Origin: Croceibacterium soli
GTDB taxonomy: Bacteria; Pseudomonadota; Alphaproteobacteria; Sphingomonadales; Sphingomonadaceae
Direction: 5' to 3'
Assembly (NCBI RefSeq): GCF_009828065.1
Contig: NZ_WTYK01000002.1
Coordinates: 248,001 to 312,000, forward strand
DNA: 64,000 nucleotides
This document shows positions 1 through 9,229 of the stretch, one piece after another. Below the pieces are notes generated by a model, which worked only from the letters and a program-made list of their open reading frames with translations, was not told where the DNA came from and did no database searches. How positions within the stretch are numbered: position 1 is the first letter of the stretch; each line of letters starts with the position of its first letter. A program made the position numbers and the translations under genes.

Positions 1-659
1 GCGAGCGCGAGCGTTTTGCCCCCGGCCCCGGCGCAAAGGTCGATCACCGTCTCCCCGGCGCACGCGGCAACGGCCTCGCAGGCCAGCTGACTTCCGCAGT
101 CCTGCACTTCGACTAGCCCTTCGAGAAACGCCGGCCATTGCTCCACCGGCGTACCGGGCGCGAAGCGGAGTCCTTGCGGAGCCGGCAGACGTTCGCCCGG
201 CAGCGGAAGCTCGAGATTGTCACGGTCGGCCTTCAGCGCGTTGACGCGCAGGTCGAGCGGCGCCCGGCCGAGCAGGGCCTCGGCCGCTTCGCTATCGACC
301 CCGGACGCCTCAAGCACCGTGACCAGCCAGGCCGGCGCCACACCGCCCTCGGCGACGAGTTCGCCCTCTTCGATCACGGGCGGCCCGTAGGGCGATCCGT
401 CGAACGTCAGCAGCAGCGATGGGTCGTCCTCTGCCAGCCGCAACATCGCCGCCCGCCCTGTCTGCGGGATCGGCCCACAAGCGCGGATCGCACGATAGAC
501 CAGCTCGCGGATCGCCCGCCGATCTTTCGAACCGGCGAAGCGATGGCCGCGAAACCACTCCGCCAGGATGCGATCCGCCGGCGCCCCCTTGTTGAGCGCG
601 GCCACGATAACCTGGTCGAGCAGCTCGATGGCGGATTGGACGCGTGCGGCGGGAGTCAT
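1..659 (-). CDS. rsmB: RsmB-type rRNA (cytosine-5) methyltransferase, N-terminal part, cut by window edge
   Basis: The reading frame runs from ATG at 659 off the left edge. The first ~130 residues are helical and resemble the NusB-like RNA-binding domain of RsmB. The frame then enters a Rossmann methyltransferase domain with the SAM-binding motif DLCAGAGGKT at the window edge, typical of RsmB/Nop2/Sun enzymes that methylate 16S rRNA C967. The catalytic cysteines lie outside the window. It sits 39 nt downstream of guaB on the same strand, so the two are probably co-transcribed. The family assignment is firm; the exact target base is inferred. Confidence 0.85.
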   Translation of the reverse strand, partial: MTPAARVQSAIELLDQVIVAALNKGAPADRILAEWFRGHRFAGSKDRRAIRELVYRAIRACGPIPQTGRAAMLRLAEDDPSLLLTFDGSPYGPPVIEEGELVAEGGVAPAWLVTVLEASGVDSEAAEALLGRAPLDLRVNALKADRDNLELPLPGERLPAPQGLRFAPGTPVEQWPAFLEGLVEVQDCGSQLACEAVAACAGETVIDLCAGAGGKTLAL

Positions 660-698
660 CGCCAGGTCGCTCCAGAATCCGCTCGGTTCACTGGCGGA

Positions 699-2216
<1,518 letters not shown>

Positions 2217-2262
2217 CTAGTGGGGGTCCCGCGATTGCCGGACCGAGGGAGGGTATCGGACC

Positions 2263-2613
2263 ATGGGCAGAATGAACCTGCGCACGATCAAGTTCTCGAA
2301 GGTGTACCCGCTATACGTCCAGAAGGCGGAACGGAAGCAGCGCACCCAGGAAGAGGTCGACGACGTCATCTGCTGGCTCACGGGGTACCACGACGGGGGC
2401 CTGCGAGACCAGATCGAACGCGAGACCGACTTCGAAACCTTCTTCGAGGAGGCGCCCTGCCTCCATCCCAACCGCGCTCAGATCAAGGGCGTGATCTGCG
2501 GCTACCGGGTCGAAGACATCGAAGACCCGTTCGAGCAGAAAGTGCGCTATCTCGATAAGCTGATCGACGAACTGGCCAAAGGGAAGGCCCTCGAGAAAAT
2601 CAAGCGCGCCTGA
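2263..2613 (+). CDS. DUF2200 family protein
   Basis: A 116-residue soluble protein that matches the DUF2200 family, recognisable from the KVYPLYVQKAERK segment near the start and the ICWLTGYH and YLDKLIDELAKGK segments. Family function is unknown. ATG at 2263 is followed four codons later by a second ATG that could also be the start. It is divergent from guaB and stands alone. No signal peptide or membrane segment is visible. Confidence 0.85.
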   Translation: MGRMNLRTIKFSKVYPLYVQKAERKQRTQEEVDDVICWLTGYHDGGLRDQIERETDFETFFEEAPCLHPNRAQIKGVICGYRVEDIEDPFEQKVRYLDKLIDELAKGKALEKIKRA

Positions 2614-2625
2614 GCACCCGCGCTC

Positions 2626-2748
2626 ACTTGGACAAACCGCTTCGTCGGCTGGCTCGCCAGCAGCCCGCCGTTCACCGCCTGCTCGCGGGTCATGTCGCGG
2701 CTCTTCATTGTCGCGGGGGTTTGGTTCCCAACCAGCGGCGTCCAGCCG
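2626..2748 (-). pseudogene. Decayed fragment of a second 3-hydroxybutyrate dehydrogenase gene
   Basis: About 41 codons that align without a stop to residues ~180-220 of the intact dehydrogenase at 3219-3974, sharing WTPLV, TMKSR, MTREQ and QPTK. The rest of the gene is missing on both sides. It lies on the same strand as the intact gene, on the far side of the intervening zinc-ribbon gene. This suggests an old tandem duplication, or capture of the zinc-ribbon gene between two copies, followed by deletion. Confidence 0.75.
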
Positions 2749-2764
2749 AAGCCGCCACCCGCAG

Positions 2765-3148
2765 CTACCGGTCAGTGCCGTCCTCTTCCGGCGGCAACGC
2801 GCGCAGGCTTTCGATCTCCCGGGCCGTGCGCTCTGCTGGATCGGTTGCGATCGTCTCCAGAGTGGCCACGCGCTCCTGCAGTCTGGTTACGAGGCTGCGC
2901 AGGCGCTCATTCTCTTCATCGATCGACTTGAGGGTCTTGACCGGCTTCGCCTGGGTGTCGGCGAAGAACTCGACGAACCCGCACTGGGTGCATCGCCGCG
3001 CGGTCAATTCGACCGACTTCGCTCCGAAGCCGATGATGGACTTCCAGAAGCCCGGCTCACCGTCCATCCACTTCACCCGCCCGCCGGTGTCCGGAAGGAA
3101 CAAGAAGCCCTGTGACATGCGCCCGCGGCATTTGGGACAGTCCGCCAT
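2765..3148 (-). CDS. Zinc-ribbon protein (DUF6487-like) with C-terminal coiled coil
   Basis: A 127-residue protein with CPKC near the start and CTQC about 50 residues later, the four cysteines of a zinc ribbon. Between them is a GRVKWMDGEPGFW segment like that of DUF6487 proteins. The C-terminal ~60 residues (SIDEENERLRSLVTRLQERV onward) form a predicted coiled coil. The ATG at 3148 has a GGAGG seven bases upstream, so the longer in-frame extension to 3259 is rejected. Function unknown; it lies between the intact and decayed dehydrogenase copies. Confidence 0.75.
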   Translation of the reverse strand: MADCPKCRGRMSQGFLFLPDTGGRVKWMDGEPGFWKSIIGFGAKSVELTARRCTQCGFVEFFADTQAKPVKTLKSIDEENERLRSLVTRLQERVATLETIATDPAERTAREIESLRALPPEEDGTDR

Positions 3149-3218
3149 TTCGGTCCTCCATCTGCGTGTGTATGATCCAACCAACACAGTTCCAGCCGAA
3201 GCCCGAGATGTCGATCGC

Positions 3219-3974
3219 CTATTTCGCCGTCCAGCCGCCATCCATCGCGTAATTCGCACCGGTGATGCTCCTGGCCTCCTCGCGGCAGAGGAACACGGCG
3301 AGCGCGGCGACTTCCTCCGGCTGGACGAACTGTTTCGTCGGCTGCCCCGCCAGCAGCACGTCGTTCATCACCTGCTCGCGGGTCATGCCGCGGCTCTTCA
3401 TCGTGTCCGGGATCTGGTTCTCGACCAGCGGCGTCCAGACGTAGCCGGGGCTGATGCAGTTGGCGGTGACGCCGTGCTCCGCCAGTTCCAGCGCCAGGAC
3501 TTTGGTCAGCCCGGCGAGGCCATGCTTGGCGGCGACATAGGCGCTCTTGAACGGGCTGGCGGCCAGCGAATGGGCACTGGCGGTGGAGATGATCCGCCCC
3601 CAGCCCCGCGCCTTCATGTGCGGCACCGCCAGCCGCGCCGTATGGAATGCGGCCGAGAGATTGAGCGCGATGATCGCGTCCCACTTATCCGGCGGAAAGT
3701 CCTCGACCGGCGCGACGTGCTGCATCCCGGCGTTGTTGACCAGGACATCGACCGGCCCCGCCGCGTCCATCAGCGCCTCGATCCCGTCCGGGGCGGTCAG
3801 GTCAGCCGCTACGTGGCGCGCTCCGAGTTCGTTGCAAAGCGCGGCGATCTCCCGCTCCTCGCCGAACCCGTTGAGCACGACCTCGGCCCCTTCGGCGGCC
3901 AGCGCCTTGGCGATCGCCAGGCCGATTCCGGATGTGGAGCCGGTGACCAGCGCCCGCTTGCCCTGAAGGAACAT
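3219..3974 (-). CDS. bdhA: D-3-hydroxybutyrate dehydrogenase (SDR family)
   Basis: NAD-dependent oxidoreductase interconverting 3-hydroxybutyrate and acetoacetate, as in polyhydroxybutyrate or ketone-body use. The 251-residue protein has the classical SDR cofactor motif TGSTSGIG at the N-terminus, NNAG, the catalytic Ser in STASAHS and YVAAK. The substrate loop SPGYVWTPLVENQIP is characteristic of bacterial hydroxybutyrate dehydrogenases. ATG at 3974 is preceded by GGGGAG. A partial degenerate copy lies at 2626-2748. Substrate is inferred from the loop; a different 3-hydroxyacid is possible. Confidence 0.85.
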   Translation of the reverse strand: MFLQGKRALVTGSTSGIGLAIAKALAAEGAEVVLNGFGEEREIAALCNELGARHVAADLTAPDGIEALMDAAGPVDVLVNNAGMQHVAPVEDFPPDKWDAIIALNLSAAFHTARLAVPHMKARGWGRIISTASAHSLAASPFKSAYVAAKHGLAGLTKVLALELAEHGVTANCISPGYVWTPLVENQIPDTMKSRGMTREQVMNDVLLAGQPTKQFVQPEEVAALAVFLCREEARSITGANYAMDGGWTAK

Positions 3975-4071
3975 TCTCGACTCCCCGCGATTGCCTCTAT
4001 CACTGTTTCCAGCGTGGTTGGCCGCTCCGGTCCAGCCTTTTTCGCATGTGCACAATAGCGAGGGACCTTAG

Positions 4072-4935
4072 ATGCGGCTGAACCCCTTCAACCCCGGCAG
4101 CATCAGTGTTCGGCGCGGGGGAGGAGGCGGTTTTCCCGGAGGGGGCGGCGGGCAACTCGGCTGCGGCACGATCGTGATCGCCCTGATCGGCGCTCTCGTG
4201 TTCGGCATCGATCCCGGCCAGATGCTCGGGACGATGGAAGGCGCGCAGCAGGGCACGATGGAACAGACCGGCGCGCAAAATGAAAATGCCGCCGAGATCT
4301 GTGACGACAATCCCTACGCCACCGAGTCCTGCAACGCGCTCGGCAACCTCAACGAGACATGGCAGCCGCTGTTCAACCAGGGGGGCATCCCGTTCCAGCA
4401 GCCCACGCTGGTGTTCTACCAGGGCGGCACCCGCTCCGGTTGCGGCGCGGCGTCGAGCGCGATGGGGCCGTTCTATTGCCCGGCGGACCAGGGCATCTAC
4501 ATCGACACCAGCTTCTACGACCAGATGCAGCGGGAACTGGGCGCAGGCGGCGATTTCGCCCGCTACTACGTCATGGCCCACGAATACGGCCATCACGTCC
4601 AGACCATTACTGGCGTCGCCGACCAGATCCGCAGCGCGCAGCAGCAGAACCCGCGCCAGGCCAACCAGCTACAAGTGCTGATGGAGCTGCAGGCGGACTG
4701 CTATGCCGGTGTCTGGGCGGGCCGGAACCGCAACCTGATCGAACCCGGTGACTTCGAGGAAGGCATGACCGCCGCTAGCGCGATCGGCGACGACACCCTC
4801 GCCCGCCGCTCCGGCCAGGCCGCCAATCCCGAGAGCTTCACCCACGGCACCAGCGAGCAGCGCATGCAGGCCCTGCGCCTCGGCCTGGAAACCGGCGACG
4901 AGGCCCAGTGCGACCGGATCATGCAGATCGGCTGA
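4072..4935 (+). CDS. ypfJ: YpfJ family neutral zinc metallopeptidase
   Basis: A 287-residue protein of the putative neutral zinc metallopeptidase family (PF04228). The N-terminus is short and Arg/Gly-rich, followed by one hydrophobic segment (residues ~25-50) that would anchor it in the inner membrane. The zinc-binding motif HEYGHHVQ is at about residue 170, and the later LELQADCYAGVW segment supplies the third ligand region. The substrate is unknown. It is transcribed divergently from bdhA with a short gap. Confidence 0.9.
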   Translation: MRLNPFNPGSISVRRGGGGGFPGGGGGQLGCGTIVIALIGALVFGIDPGQMLGTMEGAQQGTMEQTGAQNENAAEICDDNPYATESCNALGNLNETWQPLFNQGGIPFQQPTLVFYQGGTRSGCGAASSAMGPFYCPADQGIYIDTSFYDQMQRELGAGGDFARYYVMAHEYGHHVQTITGVADQIRSAQQQNPRQANQLQVLMELQADCYAGVWAGRNRNLIEPGDFEEGMTAASAIGDDTLARRSGQAANPESFTHGTSEQRMQALRLGLETGDEAQCDRIMQIG

Positions 4936-5385
4936 GCACCCCAGCGGTTCGTGGTGAGCTTGTCGCACCACGAACCTCGCGCCAACCTCGTCCCTCACAC
5001 CACCGCCGTCACCCTGAACTCGTTTCAGGGTCCATTTCGCCGCTGGGGCGGAAGCTGCTCATTGGCAGGCCAAGCCCGCTCGCGCCCTGCGAGTTCCGGT
5101 CCCGGCTGATAAATGGATGCTGAAACAAGTTCAGCATGACGAAGTGGGGTTCAGCATGACGAGTTGGTGGGTGCGGCGAACCAGCGCACCAGATCATTGA
5201 AGATGCACTCACCCGTTCGTGCCGAACCCTGTCGAACCACGACCTCGCGCCACCGTCCTTCGACAAGCTCAGGACGGACGGTACATGGCAGGCTGACCTT
5301 TGCCGCCAGGTGAGCCTGTCGAACCACGGGAGCGCTACGCCTCCCCCCGTCAAGAGGCTCACGACGAACAACAGCGGGGGCGCCG
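4936..5385. repeat. Intergenic region filled with dispersed palindromic repeats
   Basis: No gene is supported in this 450-base gap. It holds several copies of repeat motifs found elsewhere in the window: CACCCTGAACTCGTTTCAGGG at about 5006, a partner AAACAAGTTCAGCATGACG at about 5125, and GTTCGTGGTGAGC / GTCCTTCGACAAGC / GAGCCTGTCGAACCACG motifs around 4948, 5260 and 5312. These are typical sphingomonad REP-like palindromes, here apparently several generations nested. Confidence 0.75.
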
Positions 5386-6903
5386 TCACCGCTCCGCTTC
5401 GAGGTCGGCGATCTCTTCGTCCAGGTCGCGGAGAACCTCCGCCTTGGCCGATGCGCTCATTCCCGTACTCCGGGCGACGGCGCTGCGTGCCTGGCGCAGA
5501 CCGCTACGCGCTCCGTCGCGAGCCTGGCGCTCGATCGCACGGGCACAGATGACGATCCGCTGGCGGCCGTCCGAAAGGGTCACATGGCTCACCGGCTCAT
5601 CGGAATCGCAGCGCTCCACGACTTCCGGCACGTTGTGGCGGACTTCGGCCATCGCCAGGGCATGGGCCCGCATCTCGACCTGCTTGCCGGCCAACTCCTT
5701 GCGCAGGTCTTCCATCTCCTCGTTCATTGCCTCGAGGCGCTGGCGCTGTTCCTCGCTCAGGGGCTCGCGCCGCAGTTCGACGTGGCGAACAGTGCGCGGA
5801 TGATCCCCTTCGGCGCTTTCGCGTACGATCCGCCTGATGCGGAGTTTGTCCTCGGCAGCCGACAGTGCGGGCGCCTCCGGCGCCTCGGGAGCTGCCGGAG
5901 CTTCCGGCGCCTCGGGCGCAGCCAGCGGCGCAGGCGGAGCGGCGGCCGAAGGCGGCAGCGGTACTTGTTCGAGCGGCTGGACTTCGGCGGCGGCATAACT
6001 GATCGACGCGGTCATCGGCACGGTGATCGCTCCGCCCGCCAGCAACAGGCGGCCGAGCAGCCGGCGCCGGGGCGAAATGTCGGATATGGACAGGCTCCGC
6101 AGCCGGTGAATGATCGACTTCTCGCCCAGAACCGGGCAGGCCATCGGCGCCGCAAGGGCGAGGCGAGGTCCGGCGGCAAAGCCGGCGATCACGCCGGCGT
6201 AGGCCGCGCGCACGTCCTGCCCGCACCCCTCCAGCACCCGGGCATCGCAAGCCGCTTCCTGGTCGCGCCGCATCGCCCGCCAGCCGAACCATGCAAGCGG
6301 GTTGAACCAGTGCAGCGCGAGTAGCGGTTGTGCGGCGAAGTTGGCGATAAGGTCGTACCCGCGGTGGTGCTCCAGCTCGTGGGCGATGGCGAGGTCGCGC
6401 GCGCCGCGGTCCTCCATCGCCATGAAGCGCGGCGGCAGGGCGACGACCTTGTCCGTGACCCCGAAAGCCACGGGCGAAGCCACGGCGGGCGTCTCGACCA
6501 GGCGGATCCGCCCGGCCTCGCCGACCGGGCGCGCCCCGGCGAGCAGTTCGCGCCGCATTCGCAGGTAAGTGGCGATGCGCCACGCCATGAACAGCGCCGC
6601 ACCACCGAGCCAGAGCGCCAACAGGAGATCGGCGGCGCCGAAAGCGGGTTCGTGGGCCACGGCCTGCTCAGCCGGCGCGTAAGCCGCCAGCGCCAGCGCC
6701 GCTTCGCCGCTCGCTTCCTGCTCGACCGGCGCCATGCTGGCAGGAAGCACGACCGGCGGCAGCACCAGACGCAGCGCGGGTAGTGCCCACAGCGCATAGG
6801 CGATCCTCGGCCCGAAGTGGCGGGCCACCGGCCGCCGCAGGATCAGCACCAGCGCGATCAGCACGCCCGTGTAGAGCAGCGTATCCATGAGCCAGGACGT
6901 CAT
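5386..6903 (-). CDS. M56 (BlaR1-like) membrane metallopeptidase
   Basis: A 505-residue membrane protein with about four N-terminal transmembrane segments and the M56 peptidase motif HELEHHRGYD in a cytosolic loop. In BlaR1/MecR1 this protease triggers cleavage of the partner repressor. After the last transmembrane segment (about residue 300) there is a long Pro/Ala/Glu-rich linker and then a charged, coiled-coil C-terminus. There is no penicillin-binding domain, so the signal is not an obvious beta-lactam. Its start overlaps the stop of the BlaI-type gene by 4 nt (ATGA), indicating a coupled operon. Confidence 0.88.
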   Translation of the reverse strand: MTSWLMDTLLYTGVLIALVLILRRPVARHFGPRIAYALWALPALRLVLPPVVLPASMAPVEQEASGEAALALAAYAPAEQAVAHEPAFGAADLLLALWLGGAALFMAWRIATYLRMRRELLAGARPVGEAGRIRLVETPAVASPVAFGVTDKVVALPPRFMAMEDRGARDLAIAHELEHHRGYDLIANFAAQPLLALHWFNPLAWFGWRAMRRDQEAACDARVLEGCGQDVRAAYAGVIAGFAAGPRLALAAPMACPVLGEKSIIHRLRSLSISDISPRRRLLGRLLLAGGAITVPMTASISYAAAEVQPLEQVPLPPSAAAPPAPLAAPEAPEAPAAPEAPEAPALSAAEDKLRIRRIVRESAEGDHPRTVRHVELRREPLSEEQRQRLEAMNEEMEDLRKELAGKQVEMRAHALAMAEVRHNVPEVVERCDSDEPVSHVTLSDGRQRIVICARAIERQARDGARSGLRQARSAVARSTGMSASAKAEVLRDLDEEIADLEAER

Positions 6904-7289
6904 TGCCGGATCTCCTTCAACAGGCGCTCGATCTCGCTGATATCCTCGTCGCTCAGCGCCTCGGCTTCGACCAAGTGGGCGAGCAGCGGGGCGGCGCGGC
7001 CGCCGAACAGCCGGTCCACCAGCCTGCGCGACTCGCTGCCGACGTAATCGGTCCGCTGCATCGCGGGGGAGTAGAGGAAGCGCCGCCCGTCCGGCTCGGT
7101 CGAGACCGCCTGCTTAGAGACCAAGCGAGAAAGCAGCGTCTTCACCGTGGGCAGGCTCCAGTCGCGCTCCTCGCAGACCCGCTCGCAGACTTCGGCCGCG
7201 GTCAGCGGGCTCTTGCGCCAGAGGACTTCCATCACTGCATGTTCGGCTTCGCTGATGCGTTCGCCCGGTTCGTCACCCTGTTCGGCCAT
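6900..7289 (-). CDS. BlaI/MecI/CopY family transcriptional repressor
   Basis: A 129-residue winged-helix repressor. The N-terminal domain contains AEHAVMEVLWRKSPLTAAEV and the recognition-helix region WSLPTVKTLLSRLV, a hallmark of BlaI/MecI; the C-terminal helix is the dimerisation part cut by the partner protease in known systems. It is first in a two-gene operon with the M56 protein. Two dyads just upstream (7308-7319 and 7329-7340) are likely its own operators. Confidence 0.9.
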   Translation of the reverse strand: MAEQGDEPGERISEAEHAVMEVLWRKSPLTAAEVCERVCEERDWSLPTVKTLLSRLVSKQAVSTEPDGRRFLYSPAMQRTDYVGSESRRLVDRLFGGRAAPLLAHLVEAEALSDEDISEIERLLKEIRQ

Positions 7290-7307
7290 GACGTTCCTCC
7301 CTCGTGA

Positions 7308-7340
7308 CTACGCTTGTAGGCGTTACGATTACATCTGTAA
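7308..7340. promoter_or_regulatory. Paired BlaI-type operators
   Basis: Two short dyads lie between the divergent BlaI-like gene and the lactate dehydrogenase gene: CTAC-gctt-GTAG at 7308-7319 and TTACA-tc-TGTAA at 7329-7340. Their centres are 21 bp apart, two helical turns, as expected for two dimers side by side. The TACA/TGTA core is the known BlaI/MecI recognition element. Binding is inferred, not shown. Confidence 0.65.
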
Positions 7341-7415
7341 ACTGAATTGCCGATGAACAGCTTTCCTCCCGCCCGGCTTGGCAACGCGCGCCGCGGCCCG
7401 CTATCACCCCGCGCC

Positions 7416-8582
7416 ATGACGATAGGGCGGGTGAGGACGCTGGCAGATTGCCACAATATCACGGACTTCCGTGAGCTGGCGCGCCGGCGCCTGCCTTTCC
7501 CCGTGTTCCATTACATCGACGGCGGCGGGGACGACGAATCCACCAAGGCGCGCAATTCGGCGGCCTTCGACGATGTCGATCTCGTTCCGGACGTGCTCGT
7601 GAACGTCGAGTCGCTCGACACGTCGGTCACCGTGCTCGGCAAGACCACCCGCCTGCCGCTGATGCTCAGCCCCACCGCGCTGCAGCGGCTGTTCCACTGG
7701 CAAGGGGAACGCGCCGTCGCCGCGGCGGCCGAGAAGTTCGGGCTGTGGTTCGGCGTCTCCAGCCTCTCCAGCGTCGGCATGGACGAGATCGGCGCGCGCT
7801 TCTCCGGTCCGAAAATGCTGCAGTACTACTATCACAAGGATCGCGGGCTGAACGCCGCGCTGCTGGAGATGGCCCGCGATGCCAAGTTCGATGCGGTGAC
7901 CCTGACGGTCGACACGATCGTCGGCGGCAACCGCGAGCGCTGCCTTCGCACCGGCTTCACCAGCCCGCCGCGCTTCACCCCGGCGAGCGCGCTGAGCTAC
8001 GCCATGAAGCCGCGGTGGGCCCTCGACTACCTGCTGCGCGAGAAGTTCTCGCTGCCGAACCTGGAGAAGCATGTCGCCGCCGGCAGCGACGTGGCGATGT
8101 CGATCCAGTCCTACTTCAGCGAGATGCTCGACCAGACGATGGACTGGGCCGCCGCGGAGAAGCTGCGCCACGATTGGGGCGGCAAGTTCGCTCTGAAGGG
8201 CGTGATGTCGGTCGGCGACGCCCGGCGGGCAGCGGACATCGGCGTCGACGCCATCTTCATCTCGAACCACGGCGGCCGCCAGCTAGACGGCGCCCGCGCG
8301 CCATTCGACCAGCTCGCGGAGATCGTCGATGCGGTCGGTGACCGGGTGGAAGTCATCCTCGACGGAGGCGTCCGCCGCGGCACCCACGTGCTGAAGGCAC
8401 TGAGCCTCGGCGCCAAGGCCGTCTCCGGCGGACGGCTCTACCTTTACGCCCTCGCCGCCGCCGGACAGACCGGGGTCGAGCGTGCCCTATCGATCATGGA
8501 AGCGGAAATCGTCCGCGACATGAAGCTCATGGGCAAGACCAGCATCAGCCAGCTCACCCGCGAAAACCTGCGCGCGCGCTAA
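7416..8582 (+). CDS. lldD: FMN-dependent alpha-hydroxy-acid (L-lactate) dehydrogenase
   Basis: A 388-residue TIM-barrel flavoenzyme of the lactate dehydrogenase/glycolate oxidase family, oxidising L-lactate or a similar 2-hydroxyacid and passing electrons to the respiratory chain. Signatures are FHYIDGGGDDE near the start, SNHGGRQLDGA with the catalytic histidine, and DGGVRRGTHVLKALSLGA for FMN phosphate binding. The frame is open upstream to TTG 7347 and ATG 7353; ATG 7416 fits the family N-terminus best, though no strong Shine-Dalgarno is visible. It is divergent from the BlaI-like gene, whose operators lie just upstream. Confidence 0.85.
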   Translation: MTIGRVRTLADCHNITDFRELARRRLPFPVFHYIDGGGDDESTKARNSAAFDDVDLVPDVLVNVESLDTSVTVLGKTTRLPLMLSPTALQRLFHWQGERAVAAAAEKFGLWFGVSSLSSVGMDEIGARFSGPKMLQYYYHKDRGLNAALLEMARDAKFDAVTLTVDTIVGGNRERCLRTGFTSPPRFTPASALSYAMKPRWALDYLLREKFSLPNLEKHVAAGSDVAMSIQSYFSEMLDQTMDWAAAEKLRHDWGGKFALKGVMSVGDARRAADIGVDAIFISNHGGRQLDGARAPFDQLAEIVDAVGDRVEVILDGGVRRGTHVLKALSLGAKAVSGGRLYLYALAAAGQTGVERALSIMEAEIVRDMKLMGKTSISQLTRENLRAR

Positions 8583-8633
8583 GCGCCTTGGCAGGGTTCG
8601 TGCGGTCTGTCGGGAGGGACCTGCGAGGCCGTG

Positions 8634-9030
8634 CCAATCGTGGTTCGACAGGCTCACCACGAACGGATCAGGTAGGTTACCTCGAACCCCGAACCCCGTT
8701 CGTCCTGAGCTTGTCGAAGGACCCGAGGCCGCGCCGGTCGTGGTTCGACAGGCTCACCACGAACGGATCAGGTAGGTTACCTCGAACCCCGAACCGTTCG
8801 CCCTGAGCTTGTCGAAGGACCCGAGGCCGCGGCAGTCGTGGTTCGACAGGCTCACCACGAACGGATCAGGTAGGTTACCTCGAACCCCGAACCGTTCGTC
8901 CTGAGCTTGTCGAAGGACGTGCAGCGGAGAACCACGGTTCGGCAGGCTCACCGCGCGCGGATTGGGTTGTCACTAGCCAAGTTCCGTTCGCCCTGAGCTT
9001 GTCGAAGGGCGGTGGCGAAACGCTCGCTCA
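8634..9030. repeat. Tandem array of ~98-bp repeat units
   Basis: Three near-identical head-to-tail units begin at 8641, 8741 and 8839 (periods 100 and 98), followed by a degenerate fourth from 8935. Each contains GGTTCGACAGGCTCACCACG, then GGATCAGGTAGGTTACC, then CCTGAGCTTGTCGAAGGAC. The first and last motifs are the inverted ends of a common sphingomonad repeat, so a palindromic element plus its flank seems to have been amplified in tandem. No gene is present. Confidence 0.9.
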
Positions 9031-9229
9031 GCTGCGCGTGGGCTGACGCGCGGCCTACCAGCGGGCGTCCGCTCCCGCCTGCCACATGGACCCTGAAACA
9101 AGTTCAGGGTGACGATTTAGGCTGAGGCAACGCGAGAAGCCCCGTCATCCTGAACTCGTTTCAGGATCCATCTCGCCCCACGCGAAGTTCAGGCGGGGTA
9201 GCGCGACCGCTCAGTCGAGCAGTCGCGCC
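9031..9229. repeat. Dispersed palindromic repeats downstream of sdhA
   Basis: Contains CATGGACCCTGAAACAAG at about 9085 followed by TTCAGGGTGACG, and a second copy in the other orientation, GTCATCCTGAACTCG at about 9144 ending in GGATCCATCTCGCC. Both belong to the CGTCAYCC...GGATCCA family seen at 5000, 17908, 39853 and 40666. No gene is seen between lldD and sdhA, a gap of about 650 bases made entirely of repeats. Confidence 0.8.

Noticed and set aside
8641-9030. Possible CRISPR array
   Set aside because: The units repeat along their whole length with no unique spacers, and no cas genes are near; it is a tandem duplication of a dispersed repeat.
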